64,000 nt of DNA from Eublepharis macularius (lineage: Eukaryota > Chordata > Lepidosauria > Squamata > Eublepharidae). The stretch lies in contig NC_072796.1 in NCBI RefSeq assembly GCF_028583425.1, forward strand, positions 130,545,464 to 130,609,463, given 5' to 3'. The notes beneath the pieces were generated by a model. It had not been told where the DNA came from. It was given only the letters and a program-made list of their open reading frames with translations, and ran no database searches. The translations under genes and the position numbers were made by a program. Shown piece by piece: positions 47,401 to 58,756 of the stretch. Each line of letters opens with the position of its first letter. Within the stretch, counting starts at the first letter, position 1.

Positions 47401-50400
47401 AAGAGGAAGACCTAAAAACGAGATTACTGGACTCAATAAAAGAAGCCACATCCTCCAGTTTGCAGGAGTTGAGCAAGTCTGTTAATGATAGGATGTTTTG
47501 GAGGTCTTTCATTCATAGGGTCCCCATAGGTTTGGGGCAACTTGATGGCACAAAACACACACACACAGTTGAGGCCATACAGTACTAGAGAAGGGAGAGT
47601 TTGAGAGTTACCCCTATACTGCTTTTCTAATCACAAATGCTCTCGTGGGCTGCTTTATGCCCTGGTAGGGAGAAAGGAAGCCATAATATGGATACCTGTT
47701 TATTTTCCTTCCTAGGTACTGACAGCAACCGGAGAGGGTCCCAATTAGGGAAACAATCTAAGGCAAAGAGATAGTCCCCTAATGGTGGGGGCCAATCCAT
47801 GTTTCGCCCTGCACATACCTTGTGGCTGATTTGGGGGGACCAGATTACATGTTGAGAGTTCATTTAATGGAATTGCAATATAGCATGAAGTTCAACCCTC
47901 AGTTCATAATTGGTGTGAATGATAATGAATAAAAATTGCATACGAATAATAAGTGATTGTCCTGAAGAAGAAAAAAACCAAGCTTTCTTTCTTCTTAGAT
48001 GATGGACACATGTTACACCAAGCACTAACTTAAAAGAGTCACTCCATTGGGTTTATTTTTCAAATTTCTGCAATTGATACCCTATTGTATTGTTTATTGA
48101 AAGCTGTTGATCATATTGAGTTGCATTGTGCAATTGGCCTTAAGTTTCAGTGAGAAAGGTGGACTATAAATAATGTTAATAAGTAAATGAATGAATGATT
48201 TCCTTCCTATTTAACCAAGATAAAGGAAATACCTGTTCAAATGCCTGTTAATACCTGCACTCACATGTTTGGAAGTATTTCAATATAACATATTGGATTA
48301 AAATATGTGCTGCATAGTCAATTGGGATATCTTTTTGATCAATTATTTTTTAAATAATACCAGGATATTCCATCAAGGACTTAAAGGTTACCACAATTCA
48401 ACAGAAACTTTTCAAAAACAAAATCTGACGGGAAGCTGCTGAATTGGAATTCATATGTAAATTTGACTCAGTCAGACTTGGATTGAATAGCGACTATGAA
48501 TGGTTATCTCATTATCAGAAGTAACTGATTTCATTACCAGAAGCAAACTGATCCCATTATCAGAAGCTACTGATTGCATCTACTCCCCTCTCCCCTCACC
48601 CACCTATATATATCTGACCAGTTTCTTCTTACCCTCCGTGCATCTGACGAAGAGAATTGTGGTTCTCGAAAACTTATGCTACAGTAAAGTTGGTTTGTCT
48701 TAAAGGTGCTACTGGACTTACTTAACCAAGTAAAAGTTTCGACCCTGCATTAAATTCTTTCGGTTATGTGCACTGAGCAGCTGTTATGCATTCTTCTCTT
48801 TTAGGCCCAAGCGACTGCCAACTCGCAGGCGGAGAGGCTTTTCTAAGTACTGTACGGCAGCTACTGTTGGATCCCACACCTCTGCGTCAGCTCTCTAGTG
48901 TTTACATCCCGCAATGCAGCCGTGATGGTCAATGGAGGCGTGTCCAATGCGATGGTCCTCCTGAACAAGCATTCGAATGGTACCAAAGGTGGATCACCCA
49001 AAATAATAATGGCACACCTCTCTCTTTTGGTGACTTGATGGCCATCCTCCTCAACTACAAAGAGAGATCTCAACCAAGCTTTGAAGCCTTCATCAAAGCC
49101 CTCTATGAAGCTGGCCACCAGAATGTCTTCCCAGAGTTCTCCAGATTTCCTTCCTTCAATGATGTGCCACATGACATCCGAGAAGGCAACATTACTGTGG
49201 CTTCATCAGAGAACGTTCTTCTGGAGCCGTTCACTTTCTGGCAGCTTCTTCAGGGCCAGCTTATCCATTATCCAGGGTCTTACAGTGATTTCAGTCACCC
49301 GCTAGGACATTTTGACCTTCGCAGATGTTGGTGTGTGGATGAACAGGGACAAATGCAAGGAAGCAAAGCTGAAGTGAACGAGTTTCCAGGCTGTAAGTAA
49401 TTCATTGAAATAAATAAGAGAGTAATTCTCTGCAGAGTTCTTGCAGTCTGAAATCAGTGGGCTTAGGTGGCAGAGGATTTGTGTTGCAGTTCTCTTTCTT
49501 GGAACTAAAATTGGGCTGTGTTGACCAAATGAAGTATATTTGGTATGGTTAATGGTATTGTTGCGGAAGCAAATAGTTTTCAAATCAGAATTCAGCACTA
49601 GAGATGGGCACGAACCAGAAAAAAACCAAACCATGCTGTTCGTGGTTTGTCAAATTTCACGAACCACAAACCACGAACTTTCATGAACCTGCCCCTGATT
49701 CATGAACCAGTTCATTTGGTTTGTGAAACCGTCACTTGCGGGTCAGAAAACCATCACTTCCGGGCCAGAAGAAGGTCACTTCTGGGTCAGCAGGAGGTCT
49801 GCAGGAAGTCCATCCCCTGTTGCCTAGGAAACTGATTGATTGGCACCAGGCTGTCTGCAGTCACGAACCAAAAAACGAACCAAACGAACCAGCCTCTAGT
49901 TCGTGGCGGTTCATCAGAAATGGGATCTGATGAACTGTGGTTCACGAACCACGAACCGGCCTGGTTCGTGCTTAATTTTGGTTCATATTTCGGTTCATGC
50001 CCATCTCTATTCAGCACCTGAATCATACACTCATTTTCGAATGGACTAGAAATGAGGCCTCGCCAAATGGTCCAGCCATGGAGAGGTGCTGAGAGTTAAG
50101 CAGCTTAAACCTGACTCCCTGATCACCGGCAGTTTTCATGGGTATCTTCATAACAATAAGGTCAAACTGGACCAAGTCTCTCGAGTTCTATTTTCCAGCT
50201 CAGATACCATCTTGGAGGGCATCTGCCGCTGGATCCTAAGGCCTCCAATTGTGACAATCACCATACTTGGCCTTAGTTACAGAAGTATCCTTGGCTTTGA
50301 GCCAGATGATCCCTTGGAGGAGGAAACTTATCAAAGTCCTCTGGACTCTGAGGGCCAACTACAAGTGATGAATGACACAGACTGGACACTTGTCAGCATC

Positions 50401-53400
50401 CCTCAAGTTTTGATGGGAAATGTAGGCAGCTTGTTGGAATGTTGGACAAGTGACAGTTGGAAAGCCCATTGGACAGCAGTCAGAGAGCCAAGCTGCAAGA
50501 CCAGGACGCCTACATTTCCCATCAAAACTTGAGGGAAGCTGACAAGTGTCCAACCTGTGTCATTTGTCACTTGTAGCTTGGCCCTCTCCCTGTTCACTTA
50601 TGCTCCACTTGTGCTCCAATTGATCACATAGTGGAGCGCAAGTGAACAGGGAGGAATACACATGAGTCTGTTCTCTTGCCGTTCAAGTGTCATTCGTCAC
50701 TTGTAGCTTGGCTCTGAGTTAGGTGCTAGTCCTTTGAATCCTTGTGACAGTCATGTCCTTCTAAAATAGCAGACAATATTTTCTTAAAGCAATCTGTATG
50801 CAATGATTTCGATTTGGAAATGGGCTTGCCAACCCCCTGTCAGGGCAGGGATCCCCTGTCCTGAGCTCCAGCATTGTTAGCATGATGATGTCATTTCTGG
50901 GGGAAATCTGGAAGCAGGTGGTAGCACTAGGAAATGCCAGAAACTCTATGGTAAAACCACAGAGTTTCTGGCAATTCCTAGTGCTACCACAGTTTCCCCG
51001 GGAAGTAACATCATGCTCAGGACACCATCCCAACCCTTCCCCTGTTGCCAACCTATTTGGAAAGTAGCAAGGCACCCCGTCAAGAGATTTATTCTACAAA
51101 ATTGCATTTAAGGTGTGCTTTAGTGTGTTTGTGTATGTGCACGTGTGTGTATGTGAAGGTGGAAAGTGCCATCAAGTTATCACTAATGTATGGCGCCCCC
51201 TACTTCAAGGCAAAATACTAACAGAGGTGGTTTGCCACATTGCCTGCCTCTACATAGCAACTCTGGTCATCCTTGGAGGTCTCCCATTGGATTATTAACC
51301 ACAATCCACCCTACTGAGCTTCCAAGATCTGATGAGATTGGGCTTACCGGGGCTATCCAGGTCAGGGCATATATATGTGTGTCTGTGTGTAAGGACCAGT
51401 GTTTCATACTTTTAGAAGGAAAACACAGATAAAGTGGGGCCAAGGGATTGGGACTGTGACAAGAGAGATAGGGAGTTAACCCTTTCCCCTGTGCATTAGT
51501 TTAATCCCCCCCTCCCGAAGCTGCCCTACTGGGGAAAACATGTCATATGGTGGTCTGTAGCCTACCCTCTTCCACTGGAAGGGAGCATCTGTCACTAGAT
51601 AGGGGGAGGATTTCTGCCAGTTTCCTCCTCCTACTTGAGAGCCCTACTGTGCCCCCATCCTGCTCATGGTGGTCCACTGACACCCATGAGTGGGGGGGGG
51701 GGCTCAATGGTATGTATTAGGATGGACAAGTAGGGAAGTAAACACTGCAAATTCTGCTCTGTGAATCTTATTGGATATAAGCTGGTATCTAGATCCAAAG
51801 GAGTTAGCTGTGTTAGTCTGTAGTTGCAAAATAGTAAAGTGTCCAGTAGCACTTTTAAGACTAACCGACTTCATTGTAGCATAAGCTTTCGAGAACCACA
51901 GCTCTCTTTGTCAGATGCATGCATCTGATGAAGAGAGATGTGGTTCTCGAAAGCTTATGCTACAATGAAGCTGGTTAGTCTTAAAGGTGCTACTGGACTC
52001 TTTACTATTTTGAAGCTGGTATCTGCAGTGGATTGAGAAAAAAGAACCCCGCCTCCACTCCATGTCCCTGATTTGATATGAACCCTGCTACCCAGACAAC
52101 TTTTTAAATCTTAAAATAATGCAAGAAATCCTGACCATAGATCTTCTGTGTGATATAACCTTTAATTCTTGGAAAAGAGCAAGAGTTCAGTAGCACCTAT
52201 AAGACTAACAATATTTGTGGTAGAGTATGAGCTTTCGTGAGTTACAGTTCACTTCTTCAGGTACTTCGTGTCTCATGAACGCTTATACCCTACCACTAAT
52301 TTTGTTAGTCTTATATGTGCTGCTGGACTCTTGCTCCTTCCCACTGTTACACAGACTAACATGGTTACACATCTTGATCTAACTCTTGGAAAATCAGTCC
52401 TTCTTTCTGATGGGCTGCTCCTTACTTGCTCAGGATATCCTGTTTTATCCAGAGCACAGGTAAATGCAATGATGTTGCGCTGGAACTCCTACATAACATG
52501 CTGCTTCATTTACCTGGGTTCCTGAGCCACCTGATAGCCATGCCAGTCATGTGACTTCTGAGTCTTGAGGGCTGCGTCCTGGCAGGATGTAAAGTTTATG
52601 GCAGCCTTTCCATGTGAGCACAAAAACTGTGTTTTTTACAGCGGTGGAAACAGCAGAGAATATAGGAAGAAGTGAGAAACATTTCTAAGTAGATCCAGAG
52701 GAGTTAGCCGCGTTGGTCTGTAGTAGCAAAATCTAAAAGAGTCCAGTAGCACCTTGAAGACTAACCGACTTTACTGTACCATAAGCTTTCGAGAATCACA
52801 GTGCTCTTCGTCACCCTCCACACATCTGACGAAGAGGACTGTGATTCTCGAAAGCTTATGCTACAGTAAAGTCGGTTAGTCTTCAAGGTGCTACTGGACT
52901 CTTTTCAATTTCTAAGTAGGAAAGTGCTGAGCACAAGAGGCCTATTAAACAAACTTTCCTCTGCCTGCAGGTCCCAGAGCATGTGCAGCTGTCCAGCAAG
53001 AAGCAATGCGATTTTCTGAGAAAGTGGAGCAGCTTATCCGGGAGTCCAGCAGCTCCCACTTTCCTTTTGGGCAGAGCTTTTTAATGGCAGAAGGGCTCAC
53101 GCTGACGGAGGATGAGCTCTTAGATTATTCTCAGCCGGGGATCACATTTTCAGAAGGATTGTTAACAGGAGGGGAGTACGCCATCCGGCTGGCTGCACAA
53201 TCCAGTAAGTTTGTATGGGGGAATTTACTCTCTTCATTTGGAAGGGGAAACAAACAAAGAGAAAATCTTGGCTGTTAAATGGACACATCAGACACCTGCA
53301 AGGTTTTGGAAAGAACTGGTTCTGTTTGCCCAAAATTCCCTGGGGCTTAATTGTCCTGGGAGTCCAGAGAGAGTCCAGACAGAGAGAGGGAATACTTTCA

Positions 53401-56400
53401 TTTTGTTGTGTTATTTCTGAAAGGACATGATTACCATTATCACAAAATTTTGAGAGTATTGATACCATAGTAAAAAGAGTCCACTTTTAAAACTAACTTA
53501 AAGAAGTAAAATTTCATGTAAATTTGACTCAGGGCCAAGCTACAAGTGACGAATGACACTTGAACGGCAAGTGTATTTCTCCCTGTTCACTTGCCCTCCA
53601 CTCAATCCACTTGCCGTTCAAGTGTCATTCGTCACTTGTAGCTTAGCCCTCAGTCAGACTTGGATTGAATAGAGGCTATGAATGGTTATCTCATTACCAA
53701 AAGTAACTGCCTTCAGGCATTCTATTCAGATTCTGCCATGGAGGGGAGGGGTCACACCCAGCCTGGATTGTGCATTCCACCTCTTTCATGACTTCTTGTA
53801 ACTTATTTACATTTACATAACCTTGCTCTCTGCACCCTCCCCTCTCCTAACCACCTATATATCTCTGGCCAGTTTTTTCATACCCTCCATGCATCTGACG
53901 AAGAGAGCTATGGCTCTCAAAAGCTTATGCTGCAATAAAGTTGGTTAGTCTTAAAGGTGCTACTGGACTCTACAAATTTTGGGAATAATTTCAGTTTGGA
54001 AATATCCCGATGTGCACCCCTCCTGAGGGTTCTTCATTCAAGGCTTCTTTTGTCTGCCATGAAGGTGCTAGGTAAAAGGGAATGGCAAGGATTGAGGAGT
54101 CAAAGGACTCTCCCATTCATCACCCACTGATGAGCCCCACCATGTGCACGTTGATACCCTCTGTCACAATTCTCTCTGCACCTCTCTTGCTCCACTGAGT
54201 TGTCATGTGCAGGGAAAGCAAGTGATATCATTTGGAGGTCCAGTTTTGGCCTTAGGGCTGCCATTTACTGACTTCTAGGATGGAAGTTTGGCTTTGGGTG
54301 GGAGAAATTGAGGTTCCAATCCCTGTTCGACTATGGAGCTCACTGGTGGAAGTTAGACAAGTTGCTCAGCTTATCCAACCTCTCTGGGTTGGAGTGATTA
54401 GAAATAGTTATATTTTGTTTGATAGCAAAGTTACTTAGAAGCATTTTCTCCAATGTACCGTAATTAATCCTCAGGCAATCAAATTGTACAAAGATAGAAC
54501 TTACAGTTTATTGTGGTAGATTCCCTTCATGGCAGTATCTTGGAGTAGAAAGAAAGAGTCCTAGGCTAAAGAGTCACTTTCCCTATAAATACCACGGCCA
54601 GATAGTCCGGCAGCGAGGCTGCAGGTGGGTCTGTGGATGATGCCTTCATGTCTGGAGCTCTGAGAAATACATCCTCTTTGGAAGGCCATGAGGCAAGAAG
54701 AAGAAATATTCCAAGAGATATAGAGACAGAGGAGGAGTCAGAAGGCATTCCTGCCTCAGACAAAGAGAAGCACCTTATTATCAAAAGAGTTACACATACA
54801 CACAGAGAGACATGCAGCGCCCTTTCCCAATGTCCAAGGCATGCTGAGACGCCTATTCCATCAGGAGTCAGCTGCAAAGGCATACTTCAGCAAGGTTGCC
54901 ATTTGCAACATCTTTTCTCCCATTTCAGGTTTCAGATGCTTTGCACCTTCCAGCCTCTGCTTTGGAACTCTGCTGGGGGGAAATGCATAGCATGGACGGA
55001 GCTAGAATTCAAACAGGGTGGCCACTGAACACCTTCCCCACTTGACACAGCTTCTTTTCCCTACAAAAGCAGCCATCCAGGCTAAAATGCCCACCTTTGC
55101 ATGTCAGGTGTCCCTCGTCCCGGAAGTCGCTGAAAGAAAGGAGGTTTATAGTTCTAACAAACTATAAATTATCCACATCTGTGCATCGCATTTGCTGGAA
55201 TGCCGTCTGCTTACCTGGATGTCTGTACTTCATGCCGTTGCTTCAGATGTGTGTATTTTGTTTCTTTTCAGCTTTGCATTTCTACTGGCGAAACCTCTTT
55301 GCCTCACGCGGTTCTGCAGGGGAGGCTACGCATTTGGGACTTCAGCCTTACGTCCCACAATGTGATGGGCTGGGAAACTGGGAACCAGTTCAGTGCTATG
55401 ACAGCTCAGGTAAATGGCTAGCAATACCATCAGCAGCGTTAAGGTGAGCGTTAAGGTGCAACCATTGCCCACAATGCTCTTCTTTATTTGTGGCATTTTG
55501 TCCGTCAAGTGAGAAGATGATCCTCTTGAGGCTTTTATGTAGTTAAAATTGAAAGATGTTTCCTTTTTAGCAACTACTCGCGGTTGCAATTTGAATGGTT
55601 TCAGCAGTTAGTGATTGAATTTATTGTATTATGACCTTATCGGCGTTGTGATTTGCCCTTGCATTAACTGTTGCACATATTTGTATTTGAATTTTGCTGT
55701 ACTTATTGTTCCAAATCGGGCTGAGTTCATAGCCTAAAAAGAACTCTAGGGTAGCCTGTTTTACCCCTTCGTTCGACGGGGTGGAGAGGTGTTTACCGGG
55801 GCTTCCTTAAAGAGTGGTATTGATTGTGACATAGGAATGTTTATTGTACCTATTGTATAATTCACTGTGATAGATTTGTTTCAAATACACTTTTTGATAT
55901 TTTCCTAGTTAGTTGGCCACGGCTTATGCTTTCCCATTCCTAACACGTGGCTCTCTCGTTGGGGTTTATCCTAAATGAACATTGTCGGCTGGTGAATATT
56001 AACTGCTGGGCATGTCTGTTATGTTTGAGAGGAGGTTGGTAGAAAACAGCCTGGAAATTATAATATAGCCAGTGAAGGAAACTGATGTTCGAAGAAGGGT
56101 TTTCTTTGCTAGCTAGCAAAAAGGAGCCTAGGCTCAAAAATTGTGCGGCTTGTATCCTATTACTCTGCTTCAGCCTAAGGTGCTGTGTAAGTTGGAGAAA
56201 GTCTCCTAGGCTGACGGAAGGATTCGAGCTTTGCTGAGTGGAATGACAAGTAGCTAGGCTGGGAGGCACTGGATTCCACTCCTGATGAGTGCTCAAAGCC
56301 CACAGCAGAATCGGGGCATTTTTCTAGTGCACAAATAAAAAACCGACACCAGTCCAGTTCAACTCCCTCAAAGTGCAGAATTAAAGAATCAAAGCAGTAT

Positions 56401-58713
56401 GGGGCCAGAACCGATGAATAAAGGGGAGCCAATCCTCATGGGTTGAATATGCAGAAAGCCCGAGGTAAAGTTCACCATGCGGAAGAGACCTAAGTGGGGT
56501 ATAATGTCAAAGTGTCCGACTTCTTAAGCAGTTTATTTTCTGTAGTCCAGAGATCAGTTGGAATTCCAGGTAATCTACTGGCTCTGCTTAGAGGTTGGAC
56601 CCCTTGCTCAGCACACGTTTATAAATTAAGAGATATTACTGTTAATACCAGTAATCTTTCTTTACAATAGAACTGACCTTCTCAAAGGCTGCCACTGGAG
56701 CTTCCTGTCAGGAACTTTATTTATTTATTCATTCAACTTATATACTGCTCTATCTACCATGTCTATACATGGCATGTACAAAACTATATGATCCTCTTTG
56801 ACTCATACCTGTCAACTTTTAGAAAAGTAGCACAGACTTTGCAGAATCTGTTGCTGTAGCACAGTGGTTCAGTGGTTGGGTTGCAAACCGCCACTCTGCT
56901 GGTTCGACTCGTGATGGCCACAAGCTCAGCAGGTGGCCTTGGGTAAGCCCAGGGGTCGTTTTGTAGAAAAAGAGCTGGAGGAACGCATTAGCATAACTCA
57001 TTAGCATAACTCATTAGCATATGCCATGCCCCTTGCCATCACCGGAAGTGTGTCATTGGCATAAGTGATTTGCATATGCCACACCCTCTGACATCGCCTA
57101 TCCTGGCTCTTTTGGACGCAATCCTGGCCATTCAGGGCCGAAATTGGGCACAAAATGGCAAAAAGGGGCTGAAAATGGCCCAAAAGGGGCCCAAAATGGT
57201 CAGGATCGGGCCACTGCTGAGTGGGAGAGTGATCCACCACTCATCAGAGGCCCGATCTGGGTTGTTTCAGCCCCAATCCTGGTTGAAACGGGCCCAAAAT
57301 GGCCGAGAGTCAGGTGGGTGGGGCCACCTGACATGTGACCTCTTTGGGTAACTGCAGGAACTGCATTCCTGCGCATTCCCCCTCAAAATGAGCCCTGGGT
57401 AAGCCACACCTCTCAGCCCAGATCCCCAGCTGTATTTTGGGGATAATAATAACACTGATTTTATTCACTGCTCCGACTGGGTACTAATCTGTTGAGAAGA
57501 GCAATATATAAACTTGCTGTTATTATAATTTATTACTATTATAATCTGCTTCCAGTGGAGGATACAGCCATTGTTATACCTGCTTATTTACAAACCATGC
57601 ACCGCAAGGAAAATCTCATTGCAAAGTGCCTCTTGTAAATATTCAGTGTGCTTTTTTCTTGCATCCTAGGTCATTGCTGGTGTGTGGATGAGAGAGGACG
57701 TTATGTGTTGGATTCTCTGGTGACCCGCTCAGCTCAGCTGCCACAGTGTAAGTTATCTTTTCCCTTTCTAGCTTGGCAGGTAAGGTGAACGGCATGACTG
57801 TGGTGCCGTATAAATGCTACAGATAGAACTGCAAATATGCTGCAACTTTTCAGAAGTTCAGAAAATGAAGTTAGTTGCAAAGTAAGCTTCTGGTCATGAA
57901 TCTTAAGATATATTTGGAAGTTTGTGGGCTGGTCCAGACCGCATGTTACAATGGTGGACACATGTTTTGTTTCACATCTGCCGCCTTCATATATAAAGGA
58001 TGTTAGGGAGTGAAAGGAGCAAGCGAGAGAAAGATATTTTGCCCTGGCTCCTGTACAGTAGTGGATTTGGAAAGTCTGGAGGATTTTTGAATTTCTCATC
58101 CCCCCAAATGCCCACTGTTATATTTTATTTTTCTTTTATGCAAACTGAACAGGAGAGCCTTCATTTTTATTGTACCTGGCTTGAGTTTCGACTTGAGTCA
58201 TGAATTTCTTGCAGTCCTCTGGAAATTCTCTAGGCTTTTGCTTTTTGGACTTGCATGTTAAGTTCATAATCTCGGAATGTCTCTGAAATAGGATTGGCAC
58301 ATCTCCTGCCATAGCGGGGGACCTGCTGTTGGCAGTCCCTAGACCACTTAAGCTGCTCAGTAGGCTGGCGGGGAATGAAGCAAAAATAACCGTAGAGTTT
58401 CTGCTGAATCCTAGAGCAGTGTGATATCACTTCTAAGTTTGTCCTGGAAATGACGTCATGCTGTTGATGGCGCCCCCCTCTCCTCATCTCCCAGTTGCTA
58501 ACTGGCAACCCTACTCTGAAAATCAAGTTTTATTAGAGATTTGGGAGATATATTCACCCTTGTACGAACTTGTTTGAAGTCCCTGAAATTATTCTACAGA
58601 CAGATTTGCTTCATTACCTTAAGACTAGGGGTCTCCAACCTTTTTGAGCCTGTTGGCACCTTTGGAATTTTGACATAGGATGGTGGGTGCAACCATAAAA
58701 TGGCCACTGCAGA

Positions 58714-58756
<43 letters not shown>

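Noticed and set aside
49647..50026. Frames rich in NEPNEP or [14 protein letters not shown] words
   Set aside because: They arise from the repeated CACGAACC words of the hAT element at 49599.
54633..55028. 131-codon plus-strand frame
   Set aside because: It sits in TG intron 11, is matched by an antisense open frame of similar length, and shows no recognisable domain.
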